Source of the DNA: Bacteroidales bacterium | GTDB taxonomy: Bacteria; Bacteroidota; Bacteroidia; Bacteroidales; UBA932 | Direction: 5' to 3' | DNA: 64,000 nt | Assembly: GCA_015060455.1 (NCBI GenBank) | Contig: SUYM01000012.1 | Location: forward strand, 1 to 64,000 | Shown: positions 55,523 through 64,000 of the stretch, piece by piece | Layout of the letters: each line of letters opens with the position of its first letter | How positions within the stretch are numbered: position 1 is the stretch's first letter | Position numbers and translations under genes: made by a program | Notes under the pieces: model-generated | Told to the model about the DNA's origin: nothing | What the model saw: the letters and a program-made list of their open reading frames with translations, nothing else | Database searches by the model: none

Positions 55523-57091
55523 ATGAAGAATAATAAAAACATATTGACAGCGCTCCTGGGCATAGTCCTGGGAGTTGTTCTTACGCTCTCATTCTCCAGG
55601 ATATGGCAGACCCGCAAGTTTGACGGCGACTACAACCGCTGGCGCAAACTCAATCTCATCCTGCATGAGGTTCAGAAGAACTATGTCGATACCATAGATA
55701 TGGCCGGAATGACCGATGCAGCCGTTGTCGCGGCCTTGGAGAAACTTGACCCGCACTCTGTATATCTGCCACCAGTGGAACTCTCGGAGGCGGATACCGA
55801 ACTTTCGGGAAATTTCGAAGGCATAGGCATCACCTTCAATGTGCCGGAAGATACAGCCATCGTCCTCAACACCATTCCGGGCGGACCTTCCGAGAAGGCA
55901 GGTCTGATGCAGGGCGACAGAATCATCATGGTGGGTGAGAGGACAATAGCAGGCAACAAGACCCCTCAGGATACGATGATCCGTCTGATGAAGGGCCCGA
56001 AAGGCACAAAGGTCAAGATCACTGTAAGCCGTCAGGGCACCCGTATTCCGTTTGACATCACCCGCGACAAGATACCTGTTCACTGTGTCGATGCGGCATT
56101 CATGATAGACGACAGGACAGGATATATCAAACTCTCCAAGTTTACAAGGACCACATATCAGGAGTTCGCCCAGGCCACATCGAAACTCATGGAGCAGGGT
56201 ATGAAGGAACTGATATTTGACCTGCGCAGCAACACCGGGGGCTATCTGGACCAGGCCTATCTGCTGACCAATGAGTTCCTCAGAGATGGGGATCTGGTGG
56301 TCTATATGGAAGGTCTTCATCGCAACCGGGAAGACCTCTATGCCAATGGCAGGGGAAAGTTGAAGGATATCGGTCTGAATGTCCTTATCGATGAGGGTTC
56401 GGCCTCGTCAAGCGAGATATTTGCAGGAGCCATTCAGGACAATGACAGAGGACTTATCCTCGGACGCCGCTCCTTCGGAAAGGGACTGGTGCAGGAGCCT
56501 ATAAACTTTACGGACGGCTCAGGTATCAGACTTACGGTGGCACGCTTCTACACTCCGTCAGGCCGCTGCATCCAGAAGCCGTACGACAAGGACTATGCTT
56601 ATGATATATATGAAAGGTACAGTCATGGCGAAATGACCTCGGCTGACAGCATAAAGGTGGATACCTCTGCTGTATATTATACCATCAAGGGCCGCAAGGT
56701 CTATGGCGGAGGAGGAATCATTCCTGACGTATTCGTGCCGATGGACACCACTAAGGCAACCAAGTTCCATATAAACTGCACCAGAAAGGCCACAGCGATG
56801 CGCTTTGCATCTGCGATGTTCGATAAATATAAGGACTCTCTTGCACAGATTTCCGATTTTGAGACCCTCAGGACTTATCTTGACGGCCTCGGTCTCGAAA
56901 AGCAGTTCCTTGATTACGCTTCCCGTGTAGATGGTTTTGTCCCTAAGGCCGGGGAGTGGGAGCAGACCCGCGAATATTTCATGCCTAATGTCTATGGCCT
57001 CGTCGGACGCTACTCAAAGGTCGGCGAAGAGGCCTTCTACCGCTTCTACCTCCCGATCGACGACACCATTCAGGCTGCGCTGAAGCATTGA
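55523..57091 (+). CDS. S41 family C-terminal processing peptidase (CtpA-like)
   Basis: 522 residues, anchored by an N-terminal membrane helix (ILTALLGIVLGVVLTLSFSRI). The PDZ domain at about 85-180 (GNFEGIGITFNV, PGGPSEKAGLMQGDRIIMVG) binds substrate tails. The S41 core has FDLRSNTGGYLDQAYLL, the catalytic Ser in DEGSASSSEIFAGA and the catalytic Lys in GRRSFGKGLVQ. It trims or degrades exported proteins in the envelope. A strong bidirectional terminator separates it from the TonB-like gene. Confidence 0.94.
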   Translation: MKNNKNILTALLGIVLGVVLTLSFSRIWQTRKFDGDYNRWRKLNLILHEVQKNYVDTIDMAGMTDAAVVAALEKLDPHSVYLPPVELSEADTELSGNFEGIGITFNVPEDTAIVLNTIPGGPSEKAGLMQGDRIIMVGERTIAGNKTPQDTMIRLMKGPKGTKVKITVSRQGTRIPFDITRDKIPVHCVDAAFMIDDRTGYIKLSKFTRTTYQEFAQATSKLMEQGMKELIFDLRSNTGGYLDQAYLLTNEFLRDGDLVVYMEGLHRNREDLYANGRGKLKDIGLNVLIDEGSASSSEIFAGAIQDNDRGLILGRRSFGKGLVQEPINFTDGSGIRLTVARFYTPSGRCIQKPYDKDYAYDIYERYSHGEMTSADSIKVDTSAVYYTIKGRKVYGGGGIIPDVFVPMDTTKATKFHINCTRKATAMRFASAMFDKYKDSLAQISDFETLRTYLDGLGLEKQFLDYASRVDGFVPKAGEWEQTREYFMPNVYGLVGRYSKVGEEAFYRFYLPIDDTIQAALKH

Positions 57092-57094
57092 TGG

Positions 57095-57131
57095 AAAAGC
57101 GACTTGGAAGATAAAACCAAGTCGCTTTTTT
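57095..57131. terminator. Bidirectional terminator between ctpA and tonB-like gene
   Basis: AAAAGCGACTTGG pairs with CCAAGTCGCTTTT over 13 bp, loop of nine bases, with T/A runs on both sides. Placed between the convergent genes. Confidence 0.85.
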
Positions 57132-57858
57132 ACTGTGCTATAAATCTGTAAAGAATCTCGCCGGTCTGGTTGTGGGGAGCGGTAGGGGATGCGGAGAAAC
57201 GTGAAAGACGGGCGGCGCGGATGGCAAACTCTCTCAGGCAGTTGTCGCTTGAAGAAACGGCGTCAAGAACTTTCGCTGCTGTAACCTGTCCTGAATTGTT
57301 CACAGTTATTATTACTGTGACATCACCGCTGCCGTAACACCTGTATGCAGGTATTTTCAGGTGGCTTGCCTTGCGGCCGTCAAGGGTATATGACACTACG
57401 GAAGGGCCGCTGTATTCCTTTTTCTTGTCATCCTCCTTCTTTTTCTTCTGCTCGGACGGCAGTTCCACAGTCTCCTCGCGTGCATCTTCCAACTCCTGAC
57501 CTGCCCTCAGTTCATTGGCAAGCCTTTCTGCGTCCTTGTACAACTGGTCTGCATCGGTGTTCCTGTCATCCTTGAGTTTCGCTCCGGCATCGACAGCAAT
57601 GTTTCGGATGGGCTCAGATGAATTGCGTGAGGCTGCGATGAGTTCGTCAAGACGTCGGCTGACCTCCTCTCTGAATGCCTCCTCTCTTGCGCGCTGCTCG
57701 ATTTCCTCCTGCTTCGAGAAGTCCAGCACGAAACTCTCCTCCCTGCGCAGGGTGGAGTCAATCTGGTATGCAAGCATGGCAATAATCACCACCAGATGGA
57801 ATATGATGGTGACATACAGGCCTGCACGGTCCTCCTTATTTTTGAAGAACTTTTTCAA
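57130..57858 (-). CDS. Energy transducer TonB-like protein
   Basis: 242 residues: an N-terminal membrane helix (GLYVTIIFHLVVIIAMLAYQI), a long charged linker rich in Glu, Lys and Arg in place of the usual Pro-rich one, and a C-terminal TonB domain (GSGDVTVIITVNNSGQVTAAKV, then CLREFAIRAARLSRF). It should couple the proton motive force through ExbB/ExbD to outer-membrane transporters. The start overlaps the end of udk by about 23 bases, so both genes are on one transcript. The ExbB/ExbD operon lies 3 kb upstream on the same strand. Confidence 0.82.
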   Translation of the reverse strand: MKKFFKNKEDRAGLYVTIIFHLVVIIAMLAYQIDSTLRREESFVLDFSKQEEIEQRAREEAFREEVSRRLDELIAASRNSSEPIRNIAVDAGAKLKDDRNTDADQLYKDAERLANELRAGQELEDAREETVELPSEQKKKKEDDKKKEYSGPSVVSYTLDGRKASHLKIPAYRCYGSGDVTVIITVNNSGQVTAAKVLDAVSSSDNCLREFAIRAARLSRFSASPTAPHNQTGEILYRFIAQ

Positions 57859-58447
57859 TTGTTGCTGAAATCACGTCGATGGCTACCTTGTTGTGACCGC
57901 CCTGAGGAATGATTATGTCCGCATATCTCTTGCTCGGCTCGATGAACTGGAGGTACATCGGCTTGACCGTCTTGGTGTATCTTTCGATGACCCATTCTGC
58001 CGTCTTGCCTCTTTCTGCAATGTCTCTGGATATGACTCTCATCACCCTGTCGTCATCGTCCGCATCCACAAAGAGTTTGATGTCCATCTGCTCTCGCAAC
58101 TCCGGGCATGTGAACACAAGGATGCCTTCTACGATGATCACCTCTGCCGGTCTGACAGTCACTGTCTCGTCCTTTGAACGGGAACATGTAATATAGGAAT
58201 ATACCGGCTGCTCGACACTCCTTCCTTCTTTCAGTTCCTTGATATGCCGGCAGAGAAGTTCGAAATCGATGGAGTCGGGATGATCGAAATTATGATCCCT
58301 CTTTTCCTGGTCTGTGCAATGACTCAGGTCCTTGTAGTAGGCATCCTGAGGGATGACCACCACCTTGTCTTTCAGTTGCCCGGTGATGGCCTTCACAACT
58401 GTCGTCTTGCCCGAACCGGAACCCCCGGCTATTCCAATTATCATCAT
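57836..58447 (-). CDS. udk: Uridine kinase
   Basis: 203 residues of the uridine/cytidine kinase family, which salvages nucleosides with ATP or GTP. P-loop GIAGGSGSGKTTVVKAI at the N-terminus, then HPDSIDFELLCRHI, EGILVFTCPEL and FVDADDDDRVMRVISRDIAERG. Length is typical. It overlaps the TonB-like gene and follows asnS through a long hairpin. Confidence 0.95.
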   Translation of the reverse strand: MMIIGIAGGSGSGKTTVVKAITGQLKDKVVVIPQDAYYKDLSHCTDQEKRDHNFDHPDSIDFELLCRHIKELKEGRSVEQPVYSYITCSRSKDETVTVRPAEVIIVEGILVFTCPELREQMDIKLFVDADDDDRVMRVISRDIAERGKTAEWVIERYTKTVKPMYLQFIEPSKRYADIIIPQGGHNKVAIDVISATIEKVLQK

Positions 58448-58476
58448 GATGTTGTAAATTTTAGCGTTCAGGGAGC

Positions 58477-58564
58477 ATTAGAATCGGGACCGGCCTTTAA
58501 GCGAGCATTTGCCCGGATAGGGTCGCGAAGCGATAGGGAGCGAAAGGCCGGTCCTGATTCTAAT
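58477..58564. repeat. Long hairpin with conserved core, copy 2 (udk-asnS gap)
   Basis: Arms 58477-58498 (ATTAGAATCGGGACCGGCC...) and 58543-58564 are complementary over 22 bp with a single G-T pair. The loop holds CATTTGCCCGGATAGGG, almost the same as in the hairpin at 37466-37536, though the arms have no similarity. The right arm includes the asnS stop codon. Confidence 0.75.
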
Positions 58565-59954
58565 ACTCTGCGTTCTTCGGTGTACGAGGGAATGGTATCA
58601 CATCACGGATATTGCTCATTCCGGTCACGAAGAGAAGAAGTCTCTCAAAGCCGAGGCCGAAGCCGCTGTGTGGAGCGGATCCGTAACGGCGTGTGTCAAG
58701 ATACCACTCAAGACCCTTCCTGCTCATTCCGAGTTCGTCGATGCGCGCTTCCAGTTTTGAAAGTGAAGCCTCACGCTCAGAGCCTCCGATAATTTCTCCG
58801 ATCTTAGGGAAGAGCACATCCATTGCACGCACAGTCTTTCCGTCCTCATTCTGCTTCATGTAGAACGCCTTGATGTCCTTAGGGTAGTCTGTCAGGATTA
58901 CAGGCTTCTTGAAATGATTCTCTACAAGGTATCTCTCATGCTCGCTCTGAAGGTCTGTTCCCCAACTTACAGGATACTCCCATTCTACTCCTGCTGCCTC
59001 AAGGATCTTTACTCCTTCTGTATATGAAAGGCGTACGAACTCAGTGTCAGCCACGCCTTCGAGGCGCTCTATAAGTTCGTTGTCATATCTGTCATTGAGG
59101 AACTTGATGTCGTCGTAGCAGTTGTCAAGTGCATATTTTACAAGATACTTGATGAACTCCTCAGCAAGATCCATGTTGTCTGTGATGTCATAGAATGCCA
59201 TCTCCGGCTCGATCATCCAGAACTCTGCAAGGTGGCGCGGGGTGTTGGAGTTTTCAGCGCGGAAGGTCGGACCGAAGGTGTATATGTTTCCGAGAGCCAT
59301 GGCTCCGAGTTCGCCTTCAAGCTGTCCGCTCACCGTAAGGCTGGTCTCCTTGCCGAAGAAGTCCTTGCTGTAATCGACGCGTCCCTTCTTGTCGCGTGGG
59401 AGGTTCTCCATGTCAAGAGTTGTGACACGGAACATCTGGCCTGCTCCTTCACAGTCTGATGCTGTGATCAGCGGAGTGTGTACATATACAAATCCCCTTT
59501 CGTTGAAGAATGTATGGATTGCATATGCCATTTTGCTGCGGATACGGTAAATCGCTCCGAAAGTATTTGTACGAGGGCGCAGGTGAGCCACAGTCCTGAG
59601 GAACTCAAATGAGGTGTCCTTCTTCTGAAGAGGGAAGCGCATAGGGTCGCACTCTCCGTAAACCTCTATCTCGCTCGCCTGGATCTCTGTCGCCTGGCCG
59701 CCGCCCATGGACTCTACGAGTTTGCCCCATACGGCAATGCACGCTCCTGTCGTTACTTTTGCAAGTACAGCCTCATTCTCCGGAGTCTTATCGACAACAA
59801 TCTGTATATTATTTATAGTAGAACCATCGTTGAGGGCTATGAACGCCACGTTCTTGTTTCCTCTCTTTGTCCTTACCCATCCTTTGGCAAGAACCTCCTT
59901 GCCCGGCTCGCTTGTGAGCAGGTCTTTTACCTTGGTTCTGATAACTGTTTCCAT
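58560..59954 (-). CDS. asnS: Asparaginyl-tRNA synthetase
   Basis: 464-residue class IIb synthetase. The N-terminal OB-fold anticodon domain has [23 protein letters not shown]. Motif 2 is [24 protein letters not shown], and motif 3 is [15 protein letters not shown] near the C-terminus. Ends [11 protein letters not shown], as is usual for AsnS. The stop codon lies in a hairpin arm. Confidence 0.97.
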   Translation of the reverse strand: METVIRTKVKDLLTSEPGKEVLAKGWVRTKRGNKNVAFIALNDGSTINNIQIVVDKTPENEAVLAKVTTGACIAVWGKLVESMGGGQATEIQASEIEVYGECDPMRFPLQKKDTSFEFLRTVAHLRPRTNTFGAIYRIRSKMAYAIHTFFNERGFVYVHTPLITASDCEGAGQMFRVTTLDMENLPRDKKGRVDYSKDFFGKETSLTVSGQLEGELGAMALGNIYTFGPTFRAENSNTPRHLAEFWMIEPEMAFYDITDNMDLAEEFIKYLVKYALDNCYDDIKFLNDRYDNELIERLEGVADTEFVRLSYTEGVKILEAAGVEWEYPVSWGTDLQSEHERYLVENHFKKPVILTDYPKDIKAFYMKQNEDGKTVRAMDVLFPKIGEIIGGSEREASLSKLEARIDELGMSRKGLEWYLDTRRYGSAPHSGFGLGFERLLLFVTGMSNIRDVIPFPRTPKNAEY

Positions 59955-59983
59955 TATATGTTTCTGTTTATATTCCTAACCTG

Positions 59984-60014
59984 CAAATATAACTAATTTA
60001 TATAAATTGTGAAA
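59984..60014 (-). promoter_or_regulatory. Candidate promoter of asnS
   Basis: On the minus strand TTTC (60014-60011), 19 bases, TATATTTG (59991-59984). The -7 box is a full match, the -33 box a weak one. Confidence 0.5.
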
Positions 60015-60070
60015 TATGTCCCGGTAGAGATCGCCACGTCGCTATCACTTCTCGCGATGACGTTATGCAA

Positions 60071-60098
60071 AAAAAAGCAGCCCGTCGGACTGCTTTTT
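60071..60098 (-). terminator. Terminator of the exbBD operon
   Basis: On the minus strand AAAAGCAGTCC, loop GAC, GGGCTGCTTTT followed by further T. It is 20 bases after the exbD stop. Upstream bases 60018-60058 carry a weak trace of the hairpin repeat family. Confidence 0.8.
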
Positions 60099-60118
60099 AA
60101 AAATATTGATAGGAGGGA

Positions 60119-60583
60119 TTACTCTCCCTTTCTTGCTGTGTACATGATCTTCAATGCCGAGCACTTGCGGAGTTCCTGCTTCACGTCGGTCACGATACCC
60201 ATACGGGTGTTCTCGTCAGCCTTTATGGCAACGGTCATGAACGAACGGTCTGCCTCTGACATCGCGTCACGCTCTGCTGCAATGAAGTCGCGGATCTCAG
60301 CCGTAGTCTTGAAGGTGTCGTTGAGCTGGATACGTGAATCAGTACCGTACTGGCCCTGGAGAGGCTTGATAGGTGTACCGATGTTTATGTATGAAGTCAA
60401 GTCCTTTCTTTCAAGTTTTGCTACCTCTGACGCCTCTGGAAGTGTTACCATAACCTTGCTTTCTGTCTCACGCATGGTGGTTGTCACCATGAAGAAGAAG
60501 AGCAGCATAAACACGATATCGGAAAGTGAGCCTGAAGGTGGCTGTGGCACTGTCCTTTTCTCTTTCTGTTTGAATTTTGACAT
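60119..60583 (-). CDS. ExbD/TolR family biopolymer transport protein, second copy
   Basis: 154 residues: one membrane helix after a basic N-terminus (PPSGSLSDIVFMLLFFFMVTTTM), with the conserved acidic residue of ExbD (Asp in SLSDIVFMLL) that takes part in proton coupling, and a periplasmic domain. It follows the first exbD by 15 bases. Two ExbD paralogues in one operon could form a mixed dimer, as in other Bacteroidota. Confidence 0.9.
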   Translation of the reverse strand: MSKFKQKEKRTVPQPPSGSLSDIVFMLLFFFMVTTTMRETESKVMVTLPEASEVAKLERKDLTSYINIGTPIKPLQGQYGTDSRIQLNDTFKTTAEIRDFIAAERDAMSEADRSFMTVAIKADENTRMGIVTDVKQELRKCSALKIMYTARKGE

Positions 60584-60598
60584 ATTGCTTTTCTCCTA

Positions 60599-61174
60599 TT
60601 ATTTCTTTGAGACATCCTTAGGCTCTGCCTCGGAAATGTTCTGAGGAACAGCCTTTCTTACAATAACCTGTTCGTCCTCGTTACATTTGATATAGACCTT
60701 GCCGAAGTTTGCCATGGCGAACTCGTCGCGGAGTTCGTTGACAGCCTTCACGAGTTCGTTCTGTACGGCGATGTATGCCTTGTAACTGGTACCACGGTCA
60801 TTCTGAAGCGAGATGACTCCCTTGGAAACCATGCATGGGCCGAATCCTTCGATTTCGATCTCCTCCTTTTCTGGAAGGTTCGGATCGTTGTTAGGATTTG
60901 AGAGGAACTCTTTGATCTTATCTTTGAGGAAGACTACATCCATAGGCTCAGTACCAGCAAGAAGTCTGTCGGCAGAGTTAATCTTCACAACGATGATGTT
61001 GCGGCGATTAACCTTCTGGTCCTCCACCTTCTGATTCGGATCAGGCATAGGAGGAAGACGACGCTGAAGACCCTTGTCCTGATCCATGGTGGTAGTCATC
61101 ATGAAGAAACAGAGCAAGAGGAACGCCATGTCCGCCGTTGAACTTGAATTGATTTCTGGTGTTTTCTTTGCCAT
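60599..61174 (-). CDS. ExbD/TolR family biopolymer transport protein, first copy
   Basis: 191 residues. The N-terminal helix INSSSTADMAFLLLCFFMMTTTM holds the conserved Asp (TADMAFLLL). The periplasmic part is longer than in the second copy (RNIIVVKINSADRLLAG, then YIKCNEDEQVIVRKAVPQNI). Overall layout matches ExbD of the TonB system. Between the small membrane protein and the second exbD, same strand. Confidence 0.9.
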   Translation of the reverse strand: MAKKTPEINSSSTADMAFLLLCFFMMTTTMDQDKGLQRRLPPMPDPNQKVEDQKVNRRNIIVVKINSADRLLAGTEPMDVVFLKDKIKEFLSNPNNDPNLPEKEEIEIEGFGPCMVSKGVISLQNDRGTSYKAYIAVQNELVKAVNELRDEFAMANFGKVYIKCNEDEQVIVRKAVPQNISEAEPKDVSKK

Positions 61175-61182
61175 GTCGTTAA

Positions 61183-61614
61183 TTATTTACGGGTTGCACC
61201 GATAATCCAACCGGCTACAAGAGCCACAAGTGAACCTCCGAAGAGGAGATATGTAAGATTGAGTATGGTGTCAGTTAATTTGAGGGTGCCGTCAGATACA
61301 GGATCTCCAAGGTAGCCGACAGCAGGGGTTCCCGGTGCGAGCGCCCAAGCAATCAGAATGATCACAGCGATGGCAGCAATACCGATGCCCAGTTTGACGA
61401 GGGACTTCGGATTGTTCATGCCGCCGATCACAACCACGCCGAGAATAACTGCGGCGATGGCGATCAAAGCATAAGCATAGGCACAGTAGAGCATTATGTC
61501 AACAGGGAGGTCACCGCTCTTCTCGAATCCGATGGCGAAACCGAGGAAACTGAGGATGGCTCCGATGACGAAAAGTCCTACAAGAACCCATTTGATTATT
61601 TTGTCGTATTTCAT
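61183..61614 (-). CDS. Small four-helix membrane protein of the exbBD operon
   Basis: 143 residues with about four hydrophobic helices (WVLVGLFVIGAILSFLGFAIG, YALIAIAAVILGVVVIGG, LGIGIAAIAVIILIAWALA and LLFGGSLVALVAGWIIGATRK). I do not recognise a named family. The fixed place between exbB and exbD suggests a link with the motor complex, perhaps assembly or stability, but this is inference. Confidence 0.7.
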   Translation of the reverse strand: MKYDKIIKWVLVGLFVIGAILSFLGFAIGFEKSGDLPVDIMLYCAYAYALIAIAAVILGVVVIGGMNNPKSLVKLGIGIAAIAVIILIAWALAPGTPAVGYLGDPVSDGTLKLTDTILNLTYLLFGGSLVALVAGWIIGATRK

Positions 61615-61649
61615 TGTATGGAAATGTCAAATGTTAGTTTTCCTTATAC

Positions 61650-62429
61650 TTATTTCTGGTACTTCACCAGGATATCCATGAGAGAGATTGAAGCATCCTC
61701 CATCTCGATAGTGAGGGACTCAACCTGTGAAAGGATATAGTTGTAGAAAATCTGAAGGATAACGGCAACGATCAAACCACCCACAGTAGTGATCAAAGCG
61801 ACCTTCATACCACCTGCAACGACTGCCGGAGACATGTCACCTGCAACCATGATGGCGTCAAATGCCTGGATCATACCGATAACTGTACCCAAGAATCCGA
61901 GTGATGGTGCGATAGCGATGAAGAGAGAAATCCATGAGAGGTTCTGCTCCATTCTGCTTGACTCTACTCCACCGTAAGAAACGAGAGCCTTCTCAGCCTC
62001 CTCGAGGTTCTGACCCTTGATAAGACGGTCAAGTGCCTGATAGAAGATTGATGCAACAGGACCACGCTCGTTGAAGCAGATCTGTGCTGCAGCCTCAATA
62101 CCTTCCTCTTCAAGGGCAGCCTCAACTTTTGCAAGGAGGTTCTTTGTGTTGGTCTTTGAGAGAGCAAGATAAAGGATACGCTCGATACAGAGAGCAAGAC
62201 CGAGGATAAGACAAGCGATAACGAGTGCCATGAAGCCTGCACCACCTTCGATGAACTTAGTCTTAAGAGCCTGGTGCATAGGAACTTCCTCAGGAAGAAC
62301 CTCCTCAGCAGCAGGTGCTGCTACCTCTGTTGCTGCTGGCTCGGCAGCCTGCTCGTCCTGAGCTGCTGCATTCTGTGCAGAAAAGGCCATAACGCCCATT
62401 ACTGCCAAAAACATGAAAATTTTTTTCAT
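61650..62429 (-). CDS. exbB: ExbB/TolQ/MotA family proton channel protein
   Basis: 259 residues with a signal-like first segment (MKKIFMFLAVMGVMAFSAQNAAAQ), a short acidic Ala/Pro/Glu-rich stretch, then three membrane helices. The conserved pair of helices is LFIAIAPSLGFLGTVIGMIQAF and GMKVALITTVGGLIVAVILQIFYNYI. ExbB pentamers with ExbD use the proton gradient to drive TonB. First gene of the operon exbB-unknown-exbD-exbD. Confidence 0.92.
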   Translation of the reverse strand: MKKIFMFLAVMGVMAFSAQNAAAQDEQAAEPAATEVAAPAAEEVLPEEVPMHQALKTKFIEGGAGFMALVIACLILGLALCIERILYLALSKTNTKNLLAKVEAALEEEGIEAAAQICFNERGPVASIFYQALDRLIKGQNLEEAEKALVSYGGVESSRMEQNLSWISLFIAIAPSLGFLGTVIGMIQAFDAIMVAGDMSPAVVAGGMKVALITTVGGLIVAVILQIFYNYILSQVESLTIEMEDASISLMDILVKYQK

Positions 62430-62527
62430 AATTGTTTTTGTGTGTTTTGATTAATAAAGTTATTGATTTTGTATGTGTATTCGTAAAATCGGTGCAATTT
62501 AGTAAATAAATTTCAAACGGCAATAAT

Positions 62528-63565
62528 TTATTTGGTTATTTCTCCTCTGAGGTCTGTTTCAAGGAGCGCCGCCCTTTGTGTATTGTCATAATCTGTCCCC
62601 ATAAGGAAGAAGAGTTTGGCAAGGGCGCTCTCCGTGGTGCTGTCATACCCGCTGACAATCCCTGCTTCCTTAAGGCACTTTCCTGTTGCATAGATGTCCA
62701 TGTTGACGCTTCCCGCCCTGCATTGGGTGACGTTCAGCAGTATCTTTCCCATCGCGACGGCCTCCTTGATCATGTCGAGGAACCACTCTTTGGACGGTGC
62801 GTTTCCGGCCCCGTAGGTCTCCAGGATGACAGCCTTGCTTTCGGGAGCGCATAGAATGCCCCTGACAACCTGCGGAGTTATCCCGGGATGAATCTTGAGG
62901 ACTGATACGTTGGTATTCAGTGACTTATGGAATATCGGGGTGGAAGTCCAGTCCTCGGGTTTCAGGATTATGCCTGTGTTGTATCTTATGCTGATGCCGG
63001 CCTCTGCAAGAGGTGGGAGATTCTCGGAGCGGAAGGCCCGGAAGTGGTCGGAGTTGACCTTTGTGGTCCTGTTTCCGCGCATGAGGATGTTGTCGAAATA
63101 TATGCACACCTCAGGCACGAGGGCATGGCCTTCTTCGTCCTTTGCTGCGGCGATCTCTACCGCGGAGATGAGGTTTTCCTTTCCGTCGGTGCGCGGCATG
63201 CCGATAGGTAACTGACTGCCTGTCAATATGACAGGTTTTGTAAGCCCTTCTATCATGAAACTTAGTGCAGATGCCGAATATGCCATGGTGTCAGTTCCGT
63301 GCAGGATGACGAAACCGTCGTAACTGTCATACCTCTGCTCTATAAGTTCCACAAGCGTCACCCAACTCTGTGGCTCTATGTCGGAAGAGTCTATCAGGGG
63401 GTCGAAGGTAACGGCGTCTATCTTGTAGGCAAACTTGCGCAATTCGGGAACCTCAGCAAGTATCTGGCTGAAATCGAAAGGACGCAGGGCCTGGATTGTC
63501 GGGTCTTCCTTCATTCCGATGGTTCCTCCTGTGTATATCAGGAGTATTGAAGATTTCGGGCTCAT
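62528..63565 (-). CDS. ansA: L-asparaginase, type I (cytosolic)
   Basis: 345 residues hydrolysing asparagine to aspartate and ammonia. The first catalytic Thr is in LLIYTGGTIGM at the N-terminus and the second in VILHGTDTMAYSASALSFM. SQLPIGMPRTDGKENLISA follows. No signal peptide, matching the cytoplasmic type I form. It overlaps tatD by four bases (ATGA). Confidence 0.94.
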   Translation of the reverse strand: MSPKSSILLIYTGGTIGMKEDPTIQALRPFDFSQILAEVPELRKFAYKIDAVTFDPLIDSSDIEPQSWVTLVELIEQRYDSYDGFVILHGTDTMAYSASALSFMIEGLTKPVILTGSQLPIGMPRTDGKENLISAVEIAAAKDEEGHALVPEVCIYFDNILMRGNRTTKVNSDHFRAFRSENLPPLAEAGISIRYNTGIILKPEDWTSTPIFHKSLNTNVSVLKIHPGITPQVVRGILCAPESKAVILETYGAGNAPSKEWFLDMIKEAVAMGKILLNVTQCRAGSVNMDIYATGKCLKEAGIVSGYDSTTESALAKLFFLMGTDYDNTQRAALLETDLRGEITK

Positions 63566-64000
63566 ATGTTGAAAAGTTGTTTGGCGTTTTCGGTCGTCTG
63601 TGCGGCAATCTCGCTGATGTCAATGCCCTTTATTCCGGCAAGTCTGGATGCGATATGCGGTATGTATGCGCTTTCGTTCCGCTGTCCTCTGAAAGGTACT
63701 GGCGTCAGATACGGAGAGTCGGTTTCAAGCAGGATCCTCTCCAAGGGGATGTCCTTGACCGTTTCTGCGATGGATGCCTTCTTGAAGGTGAGGACACCTC
63801 CGATGCCGACATGCCAGTCTCCGAGTTTCTGGATTTCGCGGAAGGTCTCCCTGCTGCCGCTGTACGCATGGAAAACGCCCCTCAGGTCCAATGAGCGGCA
63901 ACTCCTCAGGATGTCAAGTATGATCTCGGTGGATTCGCGTGAGTGGATGATCACAGGCAGGTTTAGTTCGTGCGCCTTCTGCAACTGTATGCGGAAGACC
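63562..64000 (-). CDS. tatD: TatD family metal-dependent hydrolase, C-terminal part
   Basis: The right edge of the window cuts the gene; about 146 codons remain, the open frame continuing past the track start (VFRIQLQKAHELNLPVIIHSRES). Metal-binding motifs visible are PVIIHSRES, GVFHAYSG and LLETDSPYLTPVPFRGQRN with the late metal Asp. TatD proteins are 3'-5' DNases. Probably co-transcribed with ansA downstream. Confidence 0.92.
   Translation of the reverse strand, partial: VFRIQLQKAHELNLPVIIHSRESTEIILDILRSCRSLDLRGVFHAYSGSRETFREIQKLGDWHVGIGGVLTFKKASIAETVKDIPLERILLETDSPYLTPVPFRGQRNESAYIPHIASRLAGIKGIDISEIAAQTTENAKQLFNI

Overview
The window looks like a chromosomal segment of a member of the Bacteroidota, most likely order Bacteroidales. 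The main reasons are the gene order of the ATP synthase operon (atpD-atpC-atpB-atpE-atpF-atpH-atpA-atpG), promoters of the Bacteroidota type (TTG or TTTG, about 19 bases, then TAnnTTTG), DUF4837, DUF5119 and DUF3575 families, fimbrillin-like (Mfa/FimA type) lipoproteins, the pyrBI-serCA-DUF1015 cluster and a split ExbB/ExbD operon. Genus cannot be fixed from the sequence alone.

Layout. 1-4.6 kb (minus strand): start of rpsT, tRNA-Glu, DUF4837 lipoprotein, rseP, dxr and an M23 peptidase. 4.6-7.1 kb (plus): ruvX, def and a phosphomannomutase/phosphoglucomutase. 7.2-9.9 kb (minus): a GMP synthase that has lost its glutaminase active site, then an MscS channel whose last codons lie in a short palindromic repeat. 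9.9-10.5 kb: non-coding repeats. 10.5-22.1 kb (plus): an eight-gene surface/fimbrial locus (two DUF3575 proteins, a DUF5119 lipoprotein, three fimbrillin-like lipoproteins, an OmpA-like protein and an outer-membrane protein). 22.2-28 kb: purE, purL, purF. 28-31.5 kb: typA, yceD, rpmF, tRNA-Arg(CCT), doxX. 31.5-38.5 kb: the complete F1Fo ATP synthase operon. 38.5-45.2 kb (minus): GH105 hydrolase, DUF1015, serA, serC, pyrI, pyrB, YigZ. 45.2-46.4 kb: 1.2 kb of gene-free sequence packed with repeats. 46.4-50.8 kb (minus): DUF2147, then a two-gene DUF262 cassette (candidate anti-phage defence) bounded by perfect 37-bp direct repeats. 50.8-57.1 kb (plus): ridA, a large unknown membrane-anchored protein, an acyl-CoA synthetase, a deaminase and a CtpA-type protease. 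57.1-64 kb (minus): a TonB-like protein, udk, asnS, an ExbB/ExbD/ExbD energy-coupling operon, type I asparaginase and the 3' part of tatD.

Most genes are core metabolism and housekeeping. The accessory parts are the fimbrial locus, the DUF262 cassette and the repeat-rich gaps. The strongest leads are: (1) the DUF262 pair, where one direct repeat codes for the 3' end of a DUF262 gene and the other carries the -33 box of ridA; (2) GuaA without a functional glutaminase domain; (3) a family of intergenic hairpins between TGTCAT and ATCTG ends whose stems vary in a compensating way; (4) two long hairpins with unrelated arms but the same core; and (5) a MITE/REP-like family with TIR motif AATGATTATCC, one copy of which supplies the end of mscS. 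All functional statements come from reading the translated sequence and from memory of the families; no search was run.
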